Shown piece by piece: positions 22,784 to 33,797 of a stretch of DNA of 64,000 nt. Numbering within the stretch: the first letter of the stretch is position 1; each line of letters begins with the position of its first letter. This DNA comes from Solanum dulcamara. Its lineage: Eukaryota > Streptophyta > Magnoliopsida > Solanales > Solanaceae. The stretch is taken from assembly GCF_947179165.1 (NCBI RefSeq), contig NC_077247.1, forward strand, positions 9,635,001 through 9,699,000. Reading direction: 5' to 3'. Both the position numbers and the translations under genes were made by a program. A model generated the notes under the pieces. That model was not told where the DNA came from and searched no databases. It was given only the letters and a program-made list of their open reading frames with translations.

Positions 22784-25700
22784 TGTCATGACCTAACCCC
22801 GTAGGCCGCGACTAGGGTCCGACCTGGACCGCCGTATACGTACCTATCAGCAACACTTAAGTTGAACCGTGTGTGATGTAATACTATACACAACTCCAAT
22901 GGGTCAAAATTGTTTTCCATAAACCTGTAGCCTCATTCACCTGTATCATAACAGGAAAGGCCATGCGAGTCGACGAGGTTGCATACCATGAAAACATTTG
23001 CAATAAGTCGTATGAGCATAGTTGAAACGAACTTACAAGTAACCCACATACACATGTCTACAGACCTCTAAGAATAATAACTGCATCATATGGTGGGACA
23101 GGGCCCCACCATACCCCTGAATATACAAATATATACATATTACATGGCTAATATCAAAAATTAGGCTCCAGAACAGCGGAGCACTTCCAACATAGATGAG
23201 AGGAAATCTGAAGCTGACGAATCTCCAAAATAAGCGCATGTACCTGCGGGCATGAAACGCAACCCCCCGAGAAAAAAGAGGGTCAGTACAATATATGTAC
23301 TGAGTATGTAATGCATAACACATCATAATTGAGACCATAATTGAAATAGGGATGCAGGGGACAAGTATAATAATTTAATGAATTACTGTACCTGTACCTT
23401 AGGACATGTAACCATATACATCATCATATGTTGTGCCCAGCCCTCTAGTGAACTCGATGTAATAATTATTTCCTCATATTCACATGTAATCGTATCATCA
23501 TGCATTTTATTTCATCATATCATCGTATACGACATCATATTATCATATACGGTATAATCTTATCATGTATGTTATTATACTACATCCGGTTTACTACGGG
23601 GCTCGGGGTCACAAATGTATCACTCTAATCTCATATGCATGCCTACATAAAGTATCCGGCCCTTTAGTGAGGGACTCGGTAAATGGAGTGGTGTACGTCT
23701 ATAGTGTACCATTATAATATACATACTGTATCCGGTCCTCTAAGGAGGGACTCAATGTTCCTTCCTTATTTTACCACATATACTATCCTATTACAGCTGG
23801 CCCGGGACTCGGTGAATAATCGTATCATCATAACATATAATATATATTACACCTCACATATGGAATCATCTCCTCATGTGTGGAACTGTATACATCCGGC
23901 CTGGGACGCGGTGAAAGAAGTAGTAAGACTGTGCATGATAATGTTCCCCACCCATCGTGGGACTCAAGGAAGGATGGGTTACAGTATGCATGAGTAGAGT
24001 AGTGAGAAACCCATATGCAACTAAGTCATTATTTGAGACTCGATGAAATAGTCAAGTGAACCTTCACCTGAAGATCAGGGGAGTAATTATCCGAGGTACC
24101 CCTTTAGATGTCATTAGGACTTACATCAGTTGGGGCTTCAAGGATCACAGACATGCATCAAGATAATGCCACATAATTTATGCAATCAGAAATATAGTCT
24201 ATGCAATCAGAAACACAATTTATCTAGTCAAAGACTCAACTTATGCAATCAGATGCATTTGTTATTTCAGAGCCTTTAAAAAGAGGAGCTGGTACCTCCA
24301 CTTACTATTCATTATATCGCAGGCTCGAGAATAGTAGTTTGACTACTTTCAGACTTTTAATGTTCCAAAGTGACTACAAGTCACGAGTTACACTCAGAGC
24401 TCATAAATGGAATTACCTCTAAACCCATATCATATATAATTTTACTTAAAATTAAGTCATTCTAAAGGAAAGAAGAGATAGGCTTTACATGTACTACTTT
24501 TCATCACATAGAAGACTTAAAGGCAACAACCCAACTATTGTAAGAGTTCTAACATCAAAAGTAAACGAGAGTTTCGACTTTTATTCAGGGCTTTATGAAT
24601 GGATTGAATGCCAAATATCACATACATATCATTCATAACTTTCATCTAAGATATGCCAAAATAAAAGAAAGATGGCTCTACATACTTATTCTAAAAACAT
24701 GCCAAAAGAAAGCTTCACATACCTCGTATGGACTTCTCTTAATCACGTTCATGACGTCTTCCTCCAAACCTATTTAACATGGAATCAAGGTAAGTATAAA
24801 CAACCTTACACTTTTCAGCGCCTTCGGTTGCACCTTAGTATTCACATAACTCATTTCCTCACTCGCCTCTTCGACTAGTTCCTTAACTCGTTTAAAGAGT
24901 TACCGGAAATTGGGAAGCATCTCCCCTATAATATGCCCTATACGAATTCCCAATTACATACCTAATTACTACATCCAACCAACAACAACATACTGCAGCT
25001 CATATAGAAGTAAAACATGGCAACATTACACAATATAAACTCCATCCAACTTGCTCAAAATTGTAATACAAAAATAGAGTTTCTAGTCTTTGTTTCGCAA
25101 AACCTTTAATTATACAAAATGAGGGGTCATGTGGCTGCAACCAGAAGCACCCACACCCCTTTTAAAATACATTTAGGCCCTGTAACACATAACCACACAC
25201 CTGAAGCATCACCCCACACGCACCACACCCCATTTCGACTATAATTTAACTACGACGACTTCACTTTTGATTGTTTCTATTGTCGAGCATTTCCACGACC
25301 TTTTTTATACTTACAGCAGTATACAAGGTATATAGAACACTAAATAACAACCCCCTAAACTTCAAATTAGAAGGGGATACCTTACCTTTCCCGAAATTGG
25401 CCAAAACTCGCCAAAACCCGCCTCGAAAACTTCTTGATGTGCTGGAATGGAGTGGACTGTTTGCTGTCCGTTTGGTTCTGATCCAAACCCTAAATTCACA
25501 TTATTGACACCCTCATAAAATTTCCAAATCCTTAACAAAATGTGGGAGAAGAGAATCAAGCCATAGCTTATCATATGGCTTTCCAAACTTGCTGAAAATT
25601 AACTTCGGAACCTCCTTGATGCGGCTGAAATGTTGTGGCTGCTTGTTACTCGTTTTGGCCTTCAATTCCTTCCTGATTCTTATGACTCTATTTACAACCT

Positions 25701-25829
25701 TCTCTACTATGGGGTAACACATTCTCTTTTCCTTAGAGTCGTTTGATAGTGTCGTAGCTTATCCAGCTCACATTATCATGTCTAAGGAACTTAAGAGACA
25801 TTCCGAGCTCAAGAGTGTGGGGTGTAATA
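22784..25829 (-). repeat. 5' LTR of element F, promoter region deleted
   Basis: TGTCATGACC at 22784 to GGGGTGTAATA at 25829. It aligns to the 3' LTR, but at about 25656 it jumps from the block at 19021-19026 to the block at 19610, losing about 580 bp that hold the TATA-like box and all inverted-repeat motifs. A TTTTGG-like microhomology lies at the join. The last CA dinucleotide reads TA. Without U3 this LTR probably cannot start transcription. Confidence 0.9.
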
Positions 25830-25834
25830 CAAGG

Positions 25835-25929
25835 TAGCCTCCCCTTTTTCGATGCAGGAATCATCGGCCTGTCTCTATGCAGGAGTCATTGGATTCTATA
25901 TAATAGCTCGCATGGTCTTAGTTGTCGGT
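25835..25929 (+). repeat. Solo LTR C', segment 2 of 3
   Basis: A 95-base island between element F and element E. It begins after the right CAAGG copy and ends with the TAAAG target of element E (25930-25934). Joined in order with 16263 and 37321 it restores the LTR's continuity, so F and E entered the same LTR about 100 bp apart. Confidence 0.8.
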
Positions 25930-26264
25930 TAAAGTGTTACACCCCACGCTTTTAAAACTCGGAAGGTCTCAAAGTTTCTTGGACATTATCACATGCACCG
26001 GATATGCTACGACACTATCAAATGACTCCAATGAAGGGAGGATGTGATACCCCATAGTAGAGAAGGTTGGAGATGAAATCATAAGTCTGGAAGGAATTGG
26101 AGGCCAAGTAATGGGTCGTAGGACTCGAGTTACCTACGTAAGCTACTAAATTGGAAGTCTTACATACTTAAGCTATTGGAGTCCGTACCAAGCTTGCGTA
26201 GTAGGGATTACATAGGCTCTTAAAATAAGACGAGATTACGAACCCATGAGGGAGAAGAAAAAAA

Positions 26265-26465
26265 GTGACACGTGGTAGCCAATGGAGGAGTGCCACGTAG
26301 CAGCACCTCAAGCAAGCAGGTGACCCACCTGCTTGGGGGAGGTGGGCCCCACTGCCACGTGCCAGCCCCTAACTGGTTGCATAGATCTGGTGGCCCAATC
26401 ACGACTGGACACGTGTCACCCTAAGGGGATGACACGTGTCACCCCCATATCCACCCTATATATAT
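26265..26465 (+). promoter_or_regulatory. Probable U3 promoter with four CACGTG G-boxes, 5' LTR of E
   Basis: CACGTG cores lie at 26269, 26356, 26410 and 26433; the last two are centres of the palindrome GACACGTGTC. A perfect 10-bp inverted repeat CAAGCAGGTG / CACCTGCTTG spans 26313-26335, and a TATATATAT box is at 26457-26465. G-boxes are bound by plant bZIP and bHLH factors and act in ABA, light and stress responses (established). That they drive this LTR is inference. Transcription should start near 26490. Confidence 0.6.
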
Positions 26466-29039
26466 GTGTATTGTGACTAATTAGTTCATTCTTAGCCAAA
26501 ATCAGTCCAAAAACATCAGCAGCATAGGGAGAGAACGTGAGAGAGAAAGGCAGCCATAGCTTGGAAGTTTAAAGGTAGGTTTTCTAATTTTCTCTCCATG
26601 AATTAATTATATACGATGTTCCTAAACTACGTGGAGGTGTATATATGTATGTTACGATGCTTACGGAACCATATTTTCAGTTCTTCACTTGGAAAACTAA
26701 GAGAAACTTAAAGAGAAAACGCTAGGGCATAAACCCGTTTTTGGAGGGGACAGTTGTTAGTAATATTGGTATAACTTCTTGTGTATAGCTTAGTTTCGGG
26801 TGATTAAATATGTTTTGGAAATGTATTTCATATGTATATAACTATTATTTAGACTTTCAAATCCATTTTTGCTTTTATCTTCGCGAAAAAGGGTGATGAA
26901 GTGGAGAGGAGGTACTGCCCAGATTGGGTTTTGGAAATCCTACACAGACAGTTGTGAGTATTTTGGTCATATATTTTCATACAAAATTGTTGTAGGGGTA
27001 ATTCAAAATTTTTTGAGACCTTGATACACATGTCTATAACTTTAATTGAGGCCACAAATCCTGTTTCCCTCAATTACCCCTCTGAAACTAAGCGACAATA
27101 TAAGATAGTGGGCTGCCCAGATTTTGCGTTTTGATAGTTCTGGCGAGTTTGACAAGTTTAACGTTAGGTAAGGTTTATTCTTTAAATTTGAGCTTTATGT
27201 GTTCTTATGGATCATGTTACACGCCCTAGAGGTGGCTGGAAGTGTGTAAATATCATACAAATACTTGGCGTTCGGAATAAAACAGATTGTAGTCGTTATA
27301 GTCGAATTATCGTCGAAGTAAGGCATTGTTCTTATGAGTTGCTGCTGCAGGGGTATGGTGTGTTGTTGCAGGGCCTACATATGTTCTAATGTGGGTTAGG
27401 GTGCTGATGTTTGAAGACACATGACTCCCCCATTGCGTATAATTCAAGGCGTTACAAAATAAGGGCTAGACGCCCTATTGTGATATCGTATTTTTGAATA
27501 AGTCGTTTGGAGTTTATGTTGTATATTGTTGGTATGAATTGATGCAAGTTGTTGTTGTTGGTTGGCTGTAGGTATTAGGGACCTAATTGGAAATTCGGAT
27601 AGGGCACATTATAGGGGAGGTGCTGCCCAATTTTCGTTAACGCCTTAACAAACTAAAGAACTAGTCGAGGAAACGACTAAGGAAATAGATTCCATTAACA
27701 TTAAGGCGTAACCTAAGATGCTGGAAAGTTAAGAGTAGTTGATATTCGTATTACTTTCATATTAAATAGGTTCAGAAGACGACGAGACGAGCAGGATAAA
27801 GGGTAACTCCCAAAAGGTATGTAAAGCTTTCTCTTGGCATGTTTTGGTATAAGTTCGTACAACTATTTTTCTTTCCTTTTGGCAAGTGTTGTCCTTAAGT
27901 GAACTGTGTGTGAACTGTGGGGATAATTCCATTCCCAGGATTCCAAGTACGCCTCATAACCCCTACCCACTGCTCAGTATTAGAATTCCTGTGAAGATTA
28001 AGTATTGCCTAGTAGGGCTTCTACGTGTCAGAATGGAATGTGTGGGAAGCTATCTCTCATTTCCCTTGAAATGTATTTGATATGAAAATGATATTACAAT
28101 GCCATGGTGGTTCACCGAGCCCCATGAAGGGCCAGGTACGAGATATGTATGTCATGACCACCAGAAGAAAAGTACAGACCACATAGAGTTTACTCACTTT
28201 CTTTTTGGCATGTCCTAGTTGTAAGCTAAATGTGATACGAGCTCCAGGGTAATTCCATTATTAAGTACCTCTTATTTACTACTGGATGCTGAACTCTACG
28301 GTAGATAAATTATTCCCCTGGAAACTCCTATACGTTAAAGAGGTATGAATGTACAGACTCCAAGTCTTAAAACTACTTGATAAAAAATGTTCTGATTCCA
28401 TAAGTGAATTGGCCTTACTTTAGTATGCGTCTAGGGTACCTGAGATCTTAACTGATATAGCCCCGAGTAAGAGTTAGAGGGCACTTGAAACAACTACATT
28501 CCTACCCTGACCTCCAAGTGATGATTCACTTGATGACTTCATTGAGTCTCAGATAATGATTTAAATTGTGTTTTGTTTCTCACTATTCTACTTGTGTATA
28601 CTGTAACACTTCTTCTCCGAGTCCTGGGCCGGCTATAAGATTCGTGCAATTTACTGAATTGTCCACCGAGCCCTTCACTAGAAGGCCGGGTACGTATGTA
28701 TATATATGATGATGATGTGTTGTAATAAGGTGGCGATGGCACGGGGCTTGATACTGATACTACAGATATGATTCACCGAATCCCTAATAGGGCCGGCTAT
28801 ATTGAAAATTTGAGCATGCATGATTTTACTTTTCCAGGTACTGATTTCTGATTTGACATTTTATCCCCTGTTTCTCTATTTCAGATACGCTTCCAGTTGT
28901 ATCATATTATGTTTTACATACTCAGTACATATGTCGTACTGATCCTCTTTTTTCGGGGGGCTGCGTTTCATGCCCACAGGTACCGATATAGGTTTTGGGA
29001 GTTCGTCAACTTAGGATTCCGTTTAGCTCAGTTGGAAGA

Positions 29040-29069
29040 GGCTCCATTATGTCGGAGCCTAGTTTTTTT
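29040..29069 (+). terminator. Hairpin plus T-run in the LTR of E
   Basis: Six-bp arms GGCTCC and GGAGCC with an 8-base loop are followed by TAG and seven T. The same structure is at 36905-36934 and, on the element strand, in A and F. It may be an RNA signal near the R region, such as 3'-end formation; this is unproven. Confidence 0.35.
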
Positions 29070-29454
29070 GGATACAGACCAATGATGTATAAAATTATTT
29101 TATTTATTCAGGGGTACGGCAGGGGCCCTGTCCCGCCATATGTTGTCATTTATATTTTTAGAGGTCTGCAGACATGTTTATGTGGGTTGTTTATGTCAGT
29201 TTGATTCAGTTGGTTCCACTTGATAACTGATGTATGTTATTATGTTATGGCATCTTTGTCGGCTTGCGTGCCCTGTCGTGTTGTGATACAAATGAAAAGG
29301 GCTACAAGTTTATGAAAATGTTATCGCCCAGTGGGGCTCTGTGACCTGATATTATCTTATTTACGATTTTATGTGACCACAGCTAATAGATATATGTACG
29401 AGGGGTCCAGGTCGAACCCTAGTCGCGGCCTACGGGGTTGGGTCGTGACAGAAG

Positions 29455-29466
29455 TGGTATTAGAGC
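29455..29466 (+). other. Primer binding site of element E
   Basis: TGGTATTAGAGC, one mismatch to the tRNA-iMet site TGGTATCAGAGC, 4 bases after the 5' LTR. Confidence 0.9.
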
Positions 29467-32400
29467 ACTTCATCCTCAGATTGTCTGCAGACCGTGTCTA
29501 GTAGAGTCTTTGTTATCGATGTGTTGCGCGCCACATCTATAAACAGGAAGCTACAGGATATTTAGGATGTTACCTTTCTTCTACATCTGAGATTGTGCTT
29601 TAGATCCGAGTCATAGGAAAAATTCTTTATACTAACTTTGGATCTTAATAGAGGGAGGACACCACCAAAATGAGGTAATTGACGACATGAGACATTACGA
29701 AGCACGCTGGTAAGTAAAGTAAAGGCACGGAAGATATCCATTTGGTAAGGTATTGAACTAATATTGAAATGTCAAGTGAAACCTGAAAGGAAAATAAACA
29801 GGAAGTGCAACAGATGTAGTTTGAAGTTGGACATATGAGGTAAGTCCAGTATTTTTATATTATTATTGACGTTGGAAGCCCTGTGCGGCTGTGACATGAA
29901 TATATATATGTGTTGGCCCTGTGAGGCATTGTTGGTATTTTCTGCGTGCAGGTTTGGAATAAATAAGCAACATAAAGGAAACTCTGCCGAAATTTTCCGA
30001 GGACGAGAACAGGGAATGAAACATAGCTTTTTAAGATGTCCTAGAGATTGATATCAAGTACCCCTATTATGTTTAATTAAAGCTATAGGAGGTACTCTTC
30101 ATTCATCAATAAGGGATACTCTTCTTACTCGAGGAGATTATTTCGAAGAAATAAAAGTCTATTTGAGCAGTACAGTTCAGACCGCAGTATCTTCAACCGT
30201 AATTGTGTTGTAAAAAAAAGGGAGAAGCTCAGGTTAAAGCGTAAGATGTCTAGTAGTTGAGCTTCACTCATTTTAAAAATACCAAACCTCCAATTTCTAA
30301 TGGTAAATTAGATAAGTTATTCGTAACTCGAGATAAACTCAAAAGGGAGACTAGGTAGGTCGAGTATAAAAAGGGAAGTACTATGATGATTAAGGGATTC
30401 AAGTTTCTTCCAACAATGATTGGAAAATGGCTTACGATAACAGTTTATAGTTCTCCACCGACTAATTGGGGAAAGAGCTTTGAATAGAAGCACCTCAAAG
30501 AGATGTCACGAACTGAATACGAATACGAACAAAAGGGGGATATGTAAGTATAAGTTGAACTGTGTGATACGAGGATGCAAGAATAAAGTGAGACCACTAA
30601 TAAGGCGCCATTGGTAGAGGCTAACTAAGTTAAAAGCCTGCATTGAGTACGCAATAAGAGTATGGAGCTTAAGGTACCAAAACAATAACGCGTGTACACC
30701 ACGTCGCCCCAAAAATAGTGGAACCCTCAAGGGACGAGGATGGAAAACTTAAGGAATAAATGGCGCAACTTCTATTCGCCCCAAAAAGCAAAGGATATAG
30801 GTTGGAATAAAGCTACTACTTTAGGAAAACCGTAAATAGTTATCATTGGAATACTAGTACTGCCTAATTGATATTGGAATGACTACAAGTGTTAATTAAT
30901 TTTTGATGAAGATAAGTAGAAGGTGGCCTCAGACGAGTAGTCCCATGGGTCCCATTACTCAAGTACAGAGTAACAGGCGAGATGTCACACTATGTTTGGA
31001 AAGGTTCTCGTTATTTCATGATTTAGCCAAGATTCCATACGCAGATAATCAGGTTATAAAATATACAGAAAGACGGGGACCTGATGCAGTACTAAGTAGA
31101 TTGGAGGAAGAGATTGGGCTAAATTGAGACTGGGTAAAGAAACATAGAGTAAGGTACAAGCAGATGGAAATACGAGTACCCTCTAAAGGGGGGAAGTGAA
31201 TGAGAAAATGGCAAAATTAGGAGGAGGCAATTGATATGACAATATATTTGAGATGGACGTCTAAACTTCAATAAGATATCCTGCCGAACTAACTTAGAAA
31301 GGTCTGGAAGCCACCAGTGATTGAATGAAAGCCAGAATGCTACATAAGGTAGCATTAAGAAGTTTGTGACGAGACCCTAAACAACATAAAACTAGAAGGC
31401 GATTGCGTATAAAAACAAAAGAGTATAAACATGAAAGGATATCGAATGACTTAAGAAACACTACAAAGGATAATGACAACATGCTAGACCAAAAACCAAA
31501 ATGTTGGCTATAGAGTTGGTCGCAGATGATGTTGCGATAGATATATAACCAAGGACAAAGGAATAAAAAGCCTTTTGTGGTAGAAATTGAGAAGGACACA
31601 AAGTGAATCGAGGATAGGGAAGTGTATATGTCAAAATTCCTTTAAAGTTATGCCAGCTAATAATAGATAAGACTCAAGGCGACTCTAAAGGTCACTATAT
31701 GAACGAACTTTGGCGCTACTCAGTAGCCCACCATAATGAATGGGTGCGTACAAAGAGGGGGGGGCATATCCATAGCAGAACTAAAGGTTTATGCCGATAC
31801 TAGTTGCAAGATAACATAGGAAAGACGAGGCGAAACCTAAAGACTCGCGAGACAATGCTGAGGTAAACCTTGGGCTAAAGTTAGTACCCACACCTCGTGG
31901 AAAGGACTACAACGAAACGCGACACGGAGACTTCCCAGGGAGGTCACCCATCCCAATATTACTCTCGCCCCAGCACGCTTAACTTCGAAATTCTGATGGA
32001 ACTTAATGCGTTAGTGCCGGTATGATCACGCGAGATGGAAGAATCTGAACTAGTGACGGAGAAACGATATGAGATTATGTACCCGTAATATTATAAGATA
32101 CGGTAAAGAAAATTGTAACAAGGTCTAAAGAAAAATAAGAAGGATTAGCTAATTTCTAACTGGCGACACTCTTAAATGCCACAGTTCTTCAATATAGAAC
32201 CAGTTAACGAGTGGAAAACCACATAATAACTATGTAGGCCAGTGGGCGAAGGAATTTTGACACCACTTGGCAGCCAACTCTAAAGGCAAAGAAGCAAACC
32301 CAAAAGGGTAAGGGTACCAGCTGATGTAATTTACAAATAACAAGAAGCAATACCCAAGGTTAAAAATTCCACAAAGGTTACCTGTGAATTAATGGTATTA

Positions 32401-33400
32401 GCCCCTGCTCCTTCGATCACAGGTTACCTACTCCGCCGAGATGGTGTAAAGTTGTAAAGTAAAAGAGTGGTAGGACCTTACGGAGTCCCCGCAGCTATTG
32501 TCTTAGGCAAGGGAGCTCAAGTTGTGATTAACTATCGAGATGAAATTAATACTATGGGTGAAGTAAGACATGGCCACGAGTGGACCAAAGATCTTCCCTG
32601 ATATCGAATATGGGATAAGGGAGAAGAAGGACCCAAGTGATTGAGTGCCAGTTAAAGCTTGGAAGAAAGTCAAAAAAAACTATACGGGGTAAAGAGCCCC
32701 AGATTATCCACGTCATGATAAACCTATTTTATGCTCTATAAGAGTAGGGTGCTACATGGGTTATTGTGAATAGGCTAACGAATCAGCCCATTTGCTTTCA
32801 AGCAAGACCATCTATGCAACTGGAACTAGGTGAAGTTACATAACAAGGAAATAGTAAGGTTCCCTAGCTAATATCTCAAATAGAGGGACTTTAGTTATGA
32901 TTAACGTCTAGAGATCAGTCCAAGAAAAGCTTGGGAGCACAGACAGGTCTTCGTACCGCATTTTTCCTGGAGCTATTGAACAGACTAAGCATACTGTTAG
33001 ATGGTTGGCTTGAAGAGTAACTAAGACGATCGTCCACCACTTATTGAGTTTGCCTACGAGAAGGACCACCATTTCAGTATCCAGATGACCCCCTACAAAA
33101 TGTTGTAAGGAAGAGCATATAAGTCCCCCTGATGGGGAAAAGACTAAGCTGGTAGGCCAAACAGAGTTCAGCAAACTATTGACTAACAACCCAGAGTCGG
33201 TAGAAATGATATACAGATAATCCACATCGATATTCAGAGTTCAAATGGATGATTGAATGTTCATAACGGAGTCAACCGGAATAGGGGACTTAACCCAAAA
33301 TATATTAAACTGTATCAGGTTCGCATAAGGCAGGCAACGCGGCTGGTAAGTTGAGCTTAGCACCTGATTTGGAAACATACGCCCAGTCTATCAGATATAG
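29467..33400 (+). other. Degenerate interior of element E
   Basis: The first 600 bases match the leader regions of F and G in reverse (for example 29547-29575 and 29925-29990). Around 31180-31360 it again matches G (about 44930-45050 in reverse). Bases 33020-33140 hold a frame-broken echo of the integrase core end (HHLL...FAY...MTPY order). No gag, protease or RT motif could be read. The frame at 30903-31127 has no recognisable domain and is probably chance. A 5S-like segment lies at 31923-32027. Confidence 0.7.
31923..32027 (-). pseudogene. 5S rRNA-derived segment inside element E, antisense, flanked by a 6-bp repeat
   Basis: The minus strand follows plant 5S rRNA from GATCATACC almost to its 3' end (AAGTCTCCGTG). 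It keeps the A-box text AGTTAAGCGTGCTGGGGCGAG with one change in the middle and the C-box GGATGGGTGACCTCCC. By eye about 85-90% of bases agree. It is opposite to the element's orientation. The six bases ACGCGA occur on both sides (31917-31922 and 32028-32033), like a target duplication. No T-run terminator follows directly. Probably a captured 5S copy, not an active gene. Confidence 0.88.
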
Positions 33401-33660
33401 ATGTTTCGCAAATGTACTGGCGATCCACCCATAATATGTTTTATAAATGAAGTCCATGAGATGAAAGAGTTATCCTATGAGGAGAAGCTTATTGCCATCT
33501 TAGATTGGCAAATTAGAAGGTTGTGAACTGAGGACGTGCCTTCCGTCAAGGTACTGTGGCAAAACCAAAACCAGAAAAGGGGATGACCTGAGGAATGAAA
33601 AAGAGGACATAAAACACCAGTATTCGTACCCATTCCTAATGTCAACAGGTAACCCCAACT
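33401..33660 (+). pseudogene. Integrase C-terminal remnant of element E
   Basis: From ATG at 33401 a frame reads MFRKCTGDPP...NEVHEMKELSYEEK and LDWQIRRL up to TGA at 33524-33526. It continues in the same frame after the stop with TEDVPSVKVLWQNQN until a second TGA, after which the text is frameshifted. This is the same carboxy-terminal integrase segment seen in F and G, here on the plus strand, ending about 130 bases before the polypurine tract as expected. It is non-functional. Confidence 0.85.
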
Positions 33661-33783
33661 CTTGAAACTCGTATACTAAGTACTTCGATGGAAATATGTG
33701 TAAAGGAAATAGAAACGAATCCCCCGATGGTCTATATAAGGTGCTAAGAGAAGTTTTGTCTAACATTCGGGGACGAATTTTCT

Positions 33784-33797
33784 AAAGGGGGGAAGGA
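33784..33797 (+). other. Polypurine tract of element E
   Basis: AAAGGGGGGAAGGA directly in front of the 3' LTR. Confidence 0.92.

Larger units (their letters stand above)
16264..25829 (-). mobile_element. Element F: full-length non-autonomous LTR retrotransposon
   Basis: Two minus-oriented LTRs (16264-19784 and 22784-25829) enclose a 3-kb interior with a polypurine tract beside the left LTR and a tRNA-Met primer site beside the right one. The whole is flanked by CAAGG on both sides (16259-16263 and 25830-25834), a 5-bp target duplication as expected for Gypsy. The interior has only the integrase C-terminal end as coding trace, plus a 5S rRNA-like segment. Long LTRs around a non-coding interior are the layout of LARD-type derivatives. 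Sampled LTR identity is about 90% (hand count). Confidence 0.92.
25935..29450 (+). repeat. 5' LTR of element E (3.5 kb)
   Basis: TGTTACACCCC at 25935 to GGGTCGTGACA at 29450. It contains the promoter block (26265-26465), and a GGCTCC...GGAGCC hairpin followed by seven T at 29040-29069. The open frames here (27207-27389, 27886-28080, 28897-29204) recur in the 3' LTR only because the LTRs are near-identical, and have no known motif. Confidence 0.95.

Noticed and set aside
27207..27389. 60-codon frame occurring twice (also 35074-35256), apparently conserved
   Set aside because: The two are the same position in the paired LTRs of E, so their similarity reflects LTR identity and not selection.
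29019..29040. TAGCTCAGTTGG in the LTR of E looks exactly like a tRNA A-box
   Set aside because: No B-box at tRNA distance and no cloverleaf; the nearest GGTCGAACC-like text is about 380 bases away at the LTR end. The matching place in A and F does not keep the A-box.
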